Position numbers and translations under genes: made by a program. From DAOTWA01 sp034435955 (GTDB lineage Bacteria > Chloroflexota > Anaerolineae > Anaerolineales > Anaerolineaceae), in NCBI GenBank assembly GCA_034435955.1, contig DAOTWA010000035.1:4149-68148 (forward strand): 64,000 nt of DNA. The letters run 5' to 3'. Below are positions 8,619-15,941 of the stretch, piece by piece (the first letter of the stretch is position 1; each line of letters starts with the position of its first letter). Under the pieces are notes generated by a model that did not search any database, was not told where the DNA came from, and worked only from the letters and a program-made list of their open reading frames with translations.

Positions 8619-9801
8619 TCGTTCCACTCAATGATTTTATGTAGGATAGCTGCTCGAAAGTCAATTTTGCCTTACTAAGATCCGCCTTATCGAAAACAGC
8701 GCCGTCCAGTCTGGCATCTTTGAAATTAGCCCTTTTCAAATTAGCGCCATAGAAATTGGCGCCAGTGAGATCGGCGCGCGAGAAATCCACGGCGTTAAAA
8801 TCGGACTTGAAGAATACGGCGCCTTTCATGCTGGCGCCCTCGAAATGGGATTCGCTGGCCTCGGCGCCGGAGAAATCCGCCCCATCGAGAATACAATCGA
8901 CCAATTTGGCCCAATAAAGGGAAGCGTGGGCGAAATTGGCGCCGGCAAGATCTGAGCCGGTAAAATTCACGTCGTCGATGGAGGCGCGAGAGAAATCGGC
9001 GCAGGCCAGTTTGCATCGAAGCAGCGTGGATTTGCCAAGGCTGGCTTTATGCAGGTTCAGGCCGCGCAGATCGGACCCATCGAAGGTGCAGCCGTTCAAC
9101 AACGCCCCGTTGAGATCGGCCATTAACATGGTGGCATTGGACAGGTTGACGCCCACCAGGATGACCCGCACCAGGTTGGCAGCGCTCAGGCAGGCCTGAG
9201 ACAGGTTGGCTCCGTTCAGGTCGGTCTTTTCGAGGCTGGCGGCAAACAGGTTCACCTGGGTGAGCTTGGAGTTGTGCATTTGAGCCGCATCCAGATTAGC
9301 CCTGGCAAGGACGGCGCGGGACAAATCCATCGAATCCAGAGTCATCTTCATCAGGTTGGCGTAAGACAGGTCAACGCCGGGTTCGAGCCGATATTTTTTA
9401 TTGTCCATGGGTTTCTCCATTGTTGGTAGGGCATCGGATGGCACTGAAGGGCTGTCCTGAACTGGCAATAATTGTGCCAGAGCATCGGCAAGATCGTCGT
9501 AGGTGCGAAAGAAATTGGCAAACCCGGTTAAGTTGATGTGAGACCTTATCCGCTCGGGAACACCAGCCAGGATAAGATCACCACGCATGTGCCGTTTACA
9601 GACCTTCTGGATATTGACGAGCACCCAAAGGCCAGAGATAGAGATGTACTCGGCCGCAGATAAATCCAGAATGATCCTGTGGTGCCCATTTTTGGCAATC
9701 CTGTCCAGCTCGTCGGCGAACTGGTTGGCGGTGGCGCCATCCACTCTGCCGACCACTTTTACCAGATCGTATTGCTTGAAAGGAATGGCACTGATCTCCA
9801 T
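8590..9801 (-). CDS. STAS domain fused to pentapeptide repeats
   Basis: A 403-residue protein with GAGGTGGGAT upstream of its ATG. Residues 1 to about 110 are a STAS (anti-anti-sigma-like) domain. The site aligning with the phosphorylated serine of SpoIIAA (D-S-S-G) reads S-I-S-G (54-57), so the acceptor is Ile55. A linker of about 30 residues follows, then about 45 pentapeptide repeats of the A(D/N)LxX type up to a standard ending (LTFEQL...MPDGS). Pentapeptide repeats fold as a right-handed quadrilateral beta-helix and serve as protein-binding rods. The 3' end overlaps the DUF4388-roadblock gene. A scaffold role in the same signalling system is inferred. Confidence 0.88.
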   Translation of the reverse strand: MEISAIPFKQYDLVKVVGRVDGATANQFADELDRIAKNGHHRIILDLSAAEYISISGLWVLVNIQKVCKRHMRGDLILAGVPERIRSHINLTGFANFFRTYDDLADALAQLLPVQDSPSVPSDALPTMEKPMDNKKYRLEPGVDLSYANLMKMTLDSMDLSRAVLARANLDAAQMHNSKLTQVNLFAASLEKTDLNGANLSQACLSAANLVRVILVGVNLSNATMLMADLNGALLNGCTFDGSDLRGLNLHKASLGKSTLLRCKLACADFSRASIDDVNFTGSDLAGANFAHASLYWAKLVDCILDGADFSGAEASESHFEGASMKGAVFFKSDFNAVDFSRADLTGANFYGANLKRANFKDARLDGAVFDKADLSKAKLTFEQLSYIKSLSGTIMPDGSVHR

Positions 9802-9956
9802 GACTCAATCCCACCTCAATTGAATAAACCCTCGTCAGAGTACCTGCTAAGGAATCCGCTCTTCGCGGAATAACGGCTTTTTACCGGATCACCCACCACG
9901 CCCCATTCAAGGATTGGCGGAGGGAATAAATGGCTGAAGAGCCATTCTGTAAACCT

Positions 9957-9962
9957 ATTATA
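9957..9962 (-). promoter_or_regulatory. -10 element and structured leader of the STAS-pentapeptide gene
   Basis: TATAAT on the minus strand, about 155 bases before the start codon; no convincing -35. The predicted leader holds a perfect 7-bp hairpin (9929-9935 with 9940-9946, 4-base loop) and a 5-bp hairpin (9855-9859 with 9865-9869). Confidence 0.45.
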
Positions 9963-9965
9963 GGG

Positions 9966-9994
9966 AAAAAAAGCCGGAAATGGGTTAATCCGGC
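9966..9994 (-). terminator. Rho-independent terminator reading on the minus strand
   Basis: On the minus strand a GC-rich 6-bp stem (9989-9994 with 9973-9978, 10-base loop) is followed directly by seven T residues. It would stop transcripts coming from the lacI side before they reach the STAS-pentapeptide promoter. Confidence 0.6.
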
Positions 9995-10250
9995 CTTTAC
10001 AGATGTGTTAGGTGGAGCAGGAGCGCAATTGTCTAGAACACCTTCCGTTGCGGGCGGCGCAGATTACGACGCTCACCGCTCCGGACGAACGCTGCAAGTG
10101 CTTGTGGGGGTGGATATAACGCACAGCCCTGGCAATAAAAGCTGCCAACAAAGGCCGGGGCGTATTCGGGTCGGAGCGAGGGGCATTCTTATGCAGGCGG
10201 GAAGGATTCTTGCTTAATATGGAAATGAGGCCGCTGCGGAGGAAAAGACA
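9995..10250 (+). other. Intergenic stretch with no recognisable gene
   Basis: Open frames exist on both strands (for example minus 10340-10008) but none has a convincing start, ribosome site or protein-like composition. It may be degraded coding sequence or the template of a short minus-strand transcript ending at 9966. Confidence 0.4.
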
Positions 10251-10251
10251 C

Positions 10252-10280
10252 TTGACAAGGGTTAAGAAAGTGGCTATAGT
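10252..10280 (+). promoter_or_regulatory. Promoter of the lacI-type regulator gene
   Basis: TTGACA (10252-10257) and TATAGT (10275-10280) separated by 17 bases; transcription should start near 10287, inside the operator repeat. Confidence 0.85.
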
Positions 10281-10286
10281 ATTAAT

Positions 10287-10310
10287 GCGAACGTTCGCGG
10301 GAACGTTCGC
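10287..10310 (+). promoter_or_regulatory. Tandem palindromic operator for the LacI-family regulator
   Basis: Two copies of the palindrome GAACGTTC (10289-10296 and 10301-10308), the first extended to GCGAACGTTCGC, with centres 12 bases apart. They begin at the predicted transcription start. LacI-family dimers bind palindromes with a central CG step, so autorepression is likely. No matching site was seen upstream of the transporter genes. Confidence 0.75.
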
Positions 10311-10330
10311 CTTCCCGGACAAGAAGGCAG

Positions 10331-11371
10331 ATGCCCACACGAGTCACCCTGAAGCAAGTCGCGGCTCAGGCCGGCGTGAGTTACCAGACTGTTTCGAAGG
10401 TCATTAACCGCCAGGCCCAGGTCTCCAAAGAGACTGAGGAGCGCATCTGGCGCGTGGTGCAGCAGCTCGGTTATCGTCCGAGCCACCTGGCGCGCAGCCT
10501 GCGCTCGCAGCGCAGCCGCACGATCGGCTACTCCTGGCCGCCTTCCCCGCTCGATCAATACAATCCTATCCTGGATCAGTTCCTGCAAAGCCTGGTGGCA
10601 GCCGCCGAAGAGGATGGCTATTACATCCTCATCTTCCCTTACCAGAGCCGCGATGGCGATCCCCTCCACGAGTACCGCGAGCTGATCGACACCGGGCGGG
10701 TGGACGGCTTTATCCTCTCGGCGGTGGAGTACGACGACCGGCGCATTCGCCTGTTGATTGAGCGCAATTTCCCTTTCGTGGCTTTTGGACGCTCCAACCT
10801 CGAGCTGGACTTCCCTTATATCGACGTAGACGGCGGACAGGGCATTCGCGCAGTCACCGAGCATTTACTCGAACAAGGACACCGGCGCATCGCCGCCCTG
10901 GCCTGGCCGGAAACGAGCCGGGTAGGCAACAACCGGCTGGAAGGCTATCTTACGGCTATGCGCAACGCTGGTATCCCACCGAGACCAGAATGGATCGCCC
11001 GTGGAGAAGGCCGCTACGCCTTTGGCCGGGAAGCTACCTTGCGCTGGTTAGACGCGCCCGAGAACGAGCGCATTACCGCCATCGTTGCAGTCAATGACGC
11101 CATGGCGATCGGCGCCATGCACGCCATACAGGAGCGCGGGCTGCGGGTCGGACCGGATATCAGCGTGACGGGCTTCGACGACGCGCCGATGGCCCAATAC
11201 CTTTCTCCGCCTCTGACCACCCTGCGCCAGCCAGTCTGGGAGATTGGTCAACGGCTGGTCAAGATGCTCCTGGACAGGCTCAACGGCAAACGTCCCGCGC
11301 CGTATCGGGAACTGATCGCCCCCAGACTGATCGTCAGGCCATCCAGCCTGGGCTGGCGGCCAAACGACTGA
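10331..11371 (+). CDS. LacI-family transcriptional regulator
   Basis: A 346-residue regulator. The N-terminus carries the LacI-type helix-turn-helix and hinge (VTLKQVAAQAGVSYQTVSKV, then SHLARSLRS), followed by a periplasmic-binding-protein-like effector domain (FILSAVEYDDRRIRLLIERN, AVNDAMAIGAMHAIQERG, DISVTGFDD). It should bind operator DNA as a dimer and release it, or bind it, in response to a sugar. The gene lies upstream of, and in the same direction as, a sugar ABC importer and a disaccharide phosphorylase, so it probably controls that cluster and, through the operator at its own promoter, itself. Confidence 0.93.
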   Translation: MPTRVTLKQVAAQAGVSYQTVSKVINRQAQVSKETEERIWRVVQQLGYRPSHLARSLRSQRSRTIGYSWPPSPLDQYNPILDQFLQSLVAAAEEDGYYILIFPYQSRDGDPLHEYRELIDTGRVDGFILSAVEYDDRRIRLLIERNFPFVAFGRSNLELDFPYIDVDGGQGIRAVTEHLLEQGHRRIAALAWPETSRVGNNRLEGYLTAMRNAGIPPRPEWIARGEGRYAFGREATLRWLDAPENERITAIVAVNDAMAIGAMHAIQERGLRVGPDISVTGFDDAPMAQYLSPPLTTLRQPVWEIGQRLVKMLLDRLNGKRPAPYRELIAPRLIVRPSSLGWRPND

Positions 11372-11407
11372 CTACCAGCGGCCTGTTTGGAAAGGAGGTG
11401 ATGCGGG

Positions 11408-11573
11408 AAAAAACGTCGATGCCAAACCCCCACCGGTTTTCGCGGTGGCCTCGCTTTATGGCATGAAGCGATGAAAAAGGGAACCGCTCGCGGCTTTCTG
11501 GACGGAAGTTGAGCGGTCCCCACTGGCGGACCAGTGAGCCGCAAAAGCTCACAAGGTCTATCCTATTATAGCA
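11408..11573 (-). ncRNA. Candidate structured RNA between lacI and the transporter operon
   Basis: On the minus strand an extended -10 (TGCTATAAT, 11565-11573) would start an RNA near 11558 that runs to a T6 tract at 11413-11408. Stems seen: 11534-11539/11547-11552; 11521-11526/11531-11536 (the two are mutually exclusive); a 10-bp stem with one bulge, 11479-11489/11511-11520, carrying an inner stem; 11452-11456/11466-11470; and 11430-11435/11443-11448. A further 6-bp helix, 11419-11424/11459-11464, uses the loop of the fourth stem and would make a pseudoknot. The strand is inferred from the promoter and T tract; a plus-strand leader element is the alternative. No known RNA family was recognised. 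Confidence 0.4.
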
Positions 11574-11637
11574 CAGCCGTTCCCCTGTCCCATCGAGGGG
11601 CTCATATCCGACTAACTCTCAAAAGGAGAAGTCACCC

Positions 11638-13005
11638 ATGAAGAACAGACTGGTTCTCTTATCTCTTGCGGCGATCTTGAGCCTGGTGCTGGCGGCATGC
11701 GCGCCGGCTGCAACAACCGCTCCAACGACAGCGCCGGTTCAAGAACAGCCGACCACCCCTCCGGTGCAACCCACCGAGGTCCAGGCACAACCCACTGAAG
11801 CACCCACCCAGGCGCAGGCAGCCGGTAAATGCCCGCTGCAGGTCGAGGATGGCGCGAAGATCACCTTCTCGGGTTGGGGCGATCCCACCGAGCAGAAGAT
11901 CTACCGGGATTCCATCGACCGGTTCAAGGCTGTTTGCCCGAATGTTTCAGTGGACTACGTGCCCATTCCGGATAAATTCCAGGACAAGATGAAGGCCCAA
12001 ATGGCGGGCGGCACCGCGCCGGACGTCTTTTATGTGGATGATCAGTTGATGACCGCATTCGCTCCCTCCGGCCAGTTACTTGCCCTGGATGATTACATGA
12101 AGGAAGCCGGCATCAACACCAGCGACTTCGTGTCCTCACTGATGTCTGAGTTCACCCTGAACGGCAAGGTGTACGGTCTACCCAAGGACTGGGGCACGCT
12201 GGGTCTGGTTTATCTGCCTGAGGCATTCACCCAGGCCGGCATCCCCGAGCCAACGTCCGACTGGACGTGGGATGACATGCGCAACGCGGCCAAGACCATC
12301 GTATCCAAGACGAAATTCGCGGGCTTCTGCATGGCGGCGGATTGGGCGCGCTTCGCCCCCTTCGTCTTCTCCTACGGCGGCAACTTTGCCACCCCGGACG
12401 GGAAGACCGCCACGCTCGATACGCCTGAGGTAAAGGCAGCGGCCACATTCGTCGAAGACATGTTCAAGGAGAAGAGCCTGTCAAGGCCGAAGGAAGACCT
12501 GGGGGCAAGCTGGTGCGGTGAGGCCATCGGCAAGAAACTGGTGGCAATGACGACCGAGGGCGGCTGGATGGTGAACTTCATGAAGCAGACCTATCCAGAT
12601 GTTCAGTGGAAGGCCGTGATGATCCCCAAGGGTCCCAAGACGCGGGCCGACATTGTCTTCACCAACGCGATTGGCGTCAATGCTTCGACCAAATATCCGA
12701 AGGCATCCGCCGCGCTGGCCATCTTCATCACCGGCAGGGAAAATCAGGCCGAGATCGTCAAGACCGGCTTCGCTTACAGCACACACCCCGATCAAGCCAA
12801 TCTGATCGTGGATCCCAACGATCAGGCGATCGCTCAGGGAGGTTTGCTGCCTGACACCCATCCGGCTTATTGGGGACCGTACACCGGCAAGCTCGAAGAC
12901 ATCGTCTCCAAAGCACTGGAGCGCGTCTTCCTGGGTGATCAGACCGTAGACCAATCCTTCGCTCAGGCGCAGCAAGAGGCTCAAGCTGCGTTGAGCGGCC
13001 AATAA
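11638..13005 (+). CDS. Sugar ABC transporter substrate-binding lipoprotein
   Basis: A 455-residue extracellular solute-binding protein of the maltose/multiple-sugar type. A signal peptide ends in the lipobox LAAC with lipidated Cys21, followed by a Thr/Pro/Gln-rich tether to about residue 62. The binding-protein body begins near ITFSGWGDPTEQKIYRD and shows features of the family (GGTAPDVFYVDD, YGLPKDWGTLGLVY). It is tethered outside the membrane and delivers sugar to the two permeases encoded downstream. AAAGGAGAA lies upstream of the ATG. Confidence 0.93.
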   Translation: MKNRLVLLSLAAILSLVLAACAPAATTAPTTAPVQEQPTTPPVQPTEVQAQPTEAPTQAQAAGKCPLQVEDGAKITFSGWGDPTEQKIYRDSIDRFKAVCPNVSVDYVPIPDKFQDKMKAQMAGGTAPDVFYVDDQLMTAFAPSGQLLALDDYMKEAGINTSDFVSSLMSEFTLNGKVYGLPKDWGTLGLVYLPEAFTQAGIPEPTSDWTWDDMRNAAKTIVSKTKFAGFCMAADWARFAPFVFSYGGNFATPDGKTATLDTPEVKAAATFVEDMFKEKSLSRPKEDLGASWCGEAIGKKLVAMTTEGGWMVNFMKQTYPDVQWKAVMIPKGPKTRADIVFTNAIGVNASTKYPKASAALAIFITGRENQAEIVKTGFAYSTHPDQANLIVDPNDQAIAQGGLLPDTHPAYWGPYTGKLEDIVSKALERVFLGDQTVDQSFAQAQQEAQAALSGQ

Positions 13006-13080
13006 TCAACGGCGCGCCTTACCTGGCAGGGCGGCTTACACCGCCCTGCCATATCGGAGCAAGCCGCCACCAGGGGCTAA

Positions 13081-14337
13081 GTGAGGATGCGTATGGAAAA
13101 GCGGATCGAACAGTCACGCAGCGGGACGATCCCAGCCATCTGGACTTTCATCCTGATCGTACTCATCTCGCTGATTATCGCCCTGTTCAATGCGCCCACG
13201 GTGGGTGGACCGCGCGCCATGTCATCGGCGGCTGCTTATCTTTCCGAAGTACGGCATACCGGCCTGCCATACATCATCGCAGTTGGCATCGGCGCAGCAA
13301 TACTGGGTTTCTTCGCGGCGAGAGCCGTAAAACAAAGCTGGTCGAACCAGATGCGGAGAAACACCCTGTTGACCGGCTACGCTTTTCTGGCACCCTACTT
13401 ATTGGTGACGCTTACTTTTACGGTCGGCGTGCTCCTGTTCGCGTTGTATATCTCCTTCACATCGTACGATATCTTTACCCCGCCGGTGTGGATTGGGCTG
13501 CAGAATTACGCCCGGGCGTTCCGCGGACTGGTCGATCCAATCCAGAAGGATTTCATCCAATCGCTGTACAACGTGTTGTGGTACACGATCATCGTGGTGT
13601 CTGTGCAGACCTCCTTAGCGATTCTGCTCGCGGTTCTGCTGAACACACCCATGCGTTTCCAGCAATTCTTTCGCACTATCTTCTATGCGCCGAGCGTGAC
13701 CTCGTCCGTGGTCATTACCCTGATTTTCATGTGGCTCTATCTCAAAACCGGTTACGTGAACTTTGTACTGGCCAAGATTCTGGGTCTGGTAGGGGTTCAT
13801 TGGGAGGGCATCAGTTGGCTGGGAGATCCGCGCGGATTGATCGAATTGATCGTCAATGCGTTTGGCGGATCAATCTCGTCTGACCTTTGGTATTTGAAGG
13901 GGCCAAGCATCGCCTGGATGTCGATCATGTTCCAGAACATCTATACGACCGTACCGACGTTCATGGTCATGTTCCTGGCGGCGCTGCAGGATATCAGCCC
14001 GACGTTGTACGAGGCAGCCAGCATCGACGGGGCGAACGGCCGGCAGCAATTTTTCAAGATCACACTGCCCATGCTGAGGCCGATCATTTTGCTCGTAGTG
14101 GTGCTGGGTACGATCGGCGCATTGCAGGTATTCGATCAGGTCTATCTGGCTACCCAAGGCGGCCCACTGGGGACTTCGTTGACGCCGATCTACCTCACAT
14201 TCACCGAAGCCCTCGGCAAACAAGGTCCGATTCGAATGGGTTACGCGATGGCGCTGGCGTTCACTCTGGCGGTGATCATCTTTGTGATCACGCTGGTGCA
14301 ACGGCGTATCCTCGAGCGAGGCACCGAGCTGTATTAG
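13081..14337 (+). CDS. Sugar ABC transporter permease, MalF type
   Basis: A 418-residue inner-membrane permease. It has two extra N-terminal membrane segments (about residues 20-40 and 63-83) before the conserved six-helix core, which begins near TGYAFLAPYLLVT. The cytoplasmic EAA loop, which docks the ATPase, reads EAASIDGANG followed by ITLPMLRP. Possible starts are GTG 13081, ATG 13087 and ATG 13093; the first is given, but GTGAGG placed 6 bases before 13093 makes that start plausible too. It pairs with the next gene to form the transmembrane channel. Confidence 0.92.
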   Translation: MRMRMEKRIEQSRSGTIPAIWTFILIVLISLIIALFNAPTVGGPRAMSSAAAYLSEVRHTGLPYIIAVGIGAAILGFFAARAVKQSWSNQMRRNTLLTGYAFLAPYLLVTLTFTVGVLLFALYISFTSYDIFTPPVWIGLQNYARAFRGLVDPIQKDFIQSLYNVLWYTIIVVSVQTSLAILLAVLLNTPMRFQQFFRTIFYAPSVTSSVVITLIFMWLYLKTGYVNFVLAKILGLVGVHWEGISWLGDPRGLIELIVNAFGGSISSDLWYLKGPSIAWMSIMFQNIYTTVPTFMVMFLAALQDISPTLYEAASIDGANGRQQFFKITLPMLRPIILLVVVLGTIGALQVFDQVYLATQGGPLGTSLTPIYLTFTEALGKQGPIRMGYAMALAFTLAVIIFVITLVQRRILERGTELY

Positions 14338-14347
14338 GAGGTGCATA

Positions 14348-15241
14348 ATGGACACCACAGTAGAAAAAACGCTCGTAACCACACCTCGCGTAATCGGAAA
14401 GCCGGCCAGCTTTTACATCGGCCAGACGTTGCGTTACCTGCTTTACCTCCTGATCGGGCTGGTCATGTTCACGCCTTTCATCCTGGCATTCCTTGGGTCG
14501 TTCAAGACCGACGCGGAAATTACCGCCTACCCACCCAAGTTTCTCCCGGCGAAATGGCTGGTGCAGAATTGGGTGACGGTGTGGAAGACCGACATTGGCC
14601 AAGGCGGAACTTTCCCACGCTGGCTGTTTAACACTTCGTTTCTTTCGGTGACGCTCGCATTCCTGCGCGTCATCTTTTGTTCGCTGGCCGCTTACTCGTT
14701 TGCGCGCATGAACTTCCCCGGCAAGGACCTGGCGTTCACTTTCATGCTGAGTACGATGATGATCCCAGACGCTGTCAAGCTGATCCCGGCTTACGTGCTG
14801 ATGACCAAATTGAAGCTGATCAACACCTTCTGGTCGTTGATCCTGCCAGGGATCGTGGATGCGGGGAGCATTTTCCTGTTGACTCAGTTTTTCAAAACCA
14901 TCCCAAAGGATCTGGAAGAGGCGGCCTTCATCGACGGGGCGGGCCACTTTCAGATCTACCGCACAGTGATTCTGCCCCTGGCGCGGCCGGCGCTGCTGAC
15001 CGTCTTCATCCTGCAATTTCAGGGAGCATGGAACGATTTCCTGAAACCGCTGCTTTATCTAAATACTCCGGACAAGTACGTATTGAACGTGGCGCTGTCG
15101 ATCTTCCAGCAGCAGTACAAAGCGCAGTGGAATCTGACCCTGGTCGGGGCAATGGTGAACGCGATCCCAATCCTGATCTTGTTTTTCATCTTCAGCCGGT
15201 ATTACATCCAGGGCGTGGCCTACACCGGCGTCAAGGGATAA
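14348..15241 (+). CDS. Sugar ABC transporter permease, MalG type
   Basis: A 297-residue permease with six membrane helices and the EAA loop EAAFIDGAG followed by VILPLARPALLTV. TTAGGAGGTG lies just upstream and overlaps the end of the previous gene, as expected for translationally coupled partners. Together with the MalF-type permease it forms the sugar channel. No ATP-binding subunit is encoded in the cluster, so a shared MsmK/MalK-like ATPase encoded elsewhere is presumed. Confidence 0.93.
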   Translation: MDTTVEKTLVTTPRVIGKPASFYIGQTLRYLLYLLIGLVMFTPFILAFLGSFKTDAEITAYPPKFLPAKWLVQNWVTVWKTDIGQGGTFPRWLFNTSFLSVTLAFLRVIFCSLAAYSFARMNFPGKDLAFTFMLSTMMIPDAVKLIPAYVLMTKLKLINTFWSLILPGIVDAGSIFLLTQFFKTIPKDLEEAAFIDGAGHFQIYRTVILPLARPALLTVFILQFQGAWNDFLKPLLYLNTPDKYVLNVALSIFQQQYKAQWNLTLVGAMVNAIPILILFFIFSRYYIQGVAYTGVKG

Positions 15242-15268
15242 ACCAACGGATAAAGGATTTCGACCGCC

Positions 15269-15916
15269 GTGGGATCACTTCAGAGCGCCGTTCGAGTGGT
15301 ACGCGCTGGTCTGTCTGCCGTGTGGAGTGATCTTTGGACGGCGTTGGTATGCGAGTTCATATGGCTGCTTTCGATTGCATTGATCCTGCCCGCACCTCCG
15401 GCCACGGTGGCGCTATTTTACTTCACCAACCGGCAAGCTCACGGCGAGGTCGCCGGGCTGGGCGATTTCTGGGAAGGGCTGCGGCGCTACTGGCTACCAG
15501 CCTGGCGGTGGGGAGCGGTCAACCTGGTCATGCTTCTGATCTTGGGCGGAGACATTTACCTGCTCAACAAAGGCCAGATGACCGCTTTGAACTACTTCCT
15601 GCAGGGCTTTTATCTGGTATGCCTGACGGGCTGGGTGATCATTCAGTTCTACACGCTGCCATTCCTGCTGGAGCAGGAAAAACCGGCGGTTTTTACGGCA
15701 TTGCGGAATGGGGCCCTTATGTTCGCACGCAATCCGGGGTTCACATTATGGGTCATTCTCCTGCTCCTGCTGCTGTGCGCAGCCGGGACGGTTCTTTTCC
15801 TGCTCAGCCTTGGGTTCGGAGGTGCGCTGGTGGCAGCAACGGGTAATCGGGCGGTACTGGACCGGCTGGCGGTCCAAATTTCTGACAAATCAGGTAAAAA
15901 CCGAGAGGACCTTTAA
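15269..15916 (+). CDS. YesL/DUF624-like membrane protein
   Basis: A 215-residue, very hydrophobic protein starting at GTG, with about five membrane segments. The opening (SVWSDLWTAL-like, then APPATVALFYFTN) matches the YesL/DUF624 family, whose genes are commonly found next to carbohydrate ABC transporters; their function is not established. The gene sits between the second permease and the phosphorylase, in the same direction. AAGGA lies about 11 bases upstream of the GTG, so the exact start is uncertain. Confidence 0.75.
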   Translation: MGSLQSAVRVVRAGLSAVWSDLWTALVCEFIWLLSIALILPAPPATVALFYFTNRQAHGEVAGLGDFWEGLRRYWLPAWRWGAVNLVMLLILGGDIYLLNKGQMTALNYFLQGFYLVCLTGWVIIQFYTLPFLLEQEKPAVFTALRNGALMFARNPGFTLWVILLLLLLCAAGTVLFLLSLGFGGALVAATGNRAVLDRLAVQISDKSGKNREDL

Positions 15917-15941
15917 TCGGTCGGGGAGGATTTTAACGTTT

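Noticed and set aside
8640..9400. Tandem 15-base periodic repeats suggesting a CRISPR or satellite
   Set aside because: The periodicity is the coding pattern of pentapeptide repeats; there are no identical repeats with spacers.
10008..10340. Minus-strand frame of 110 codons upstream of lacI
   Set aside because: It begins at a GTG inside lacI, crosses the lacI operator and has no ribosome site or recognisable domain.
11248..11552. Minus-strand frames of 72-98 codons between lacI and the transporter operon
   Set aside because: No ribosome site and no family pattern; the same bases form perfect stems, so a structured RNA explains them better.
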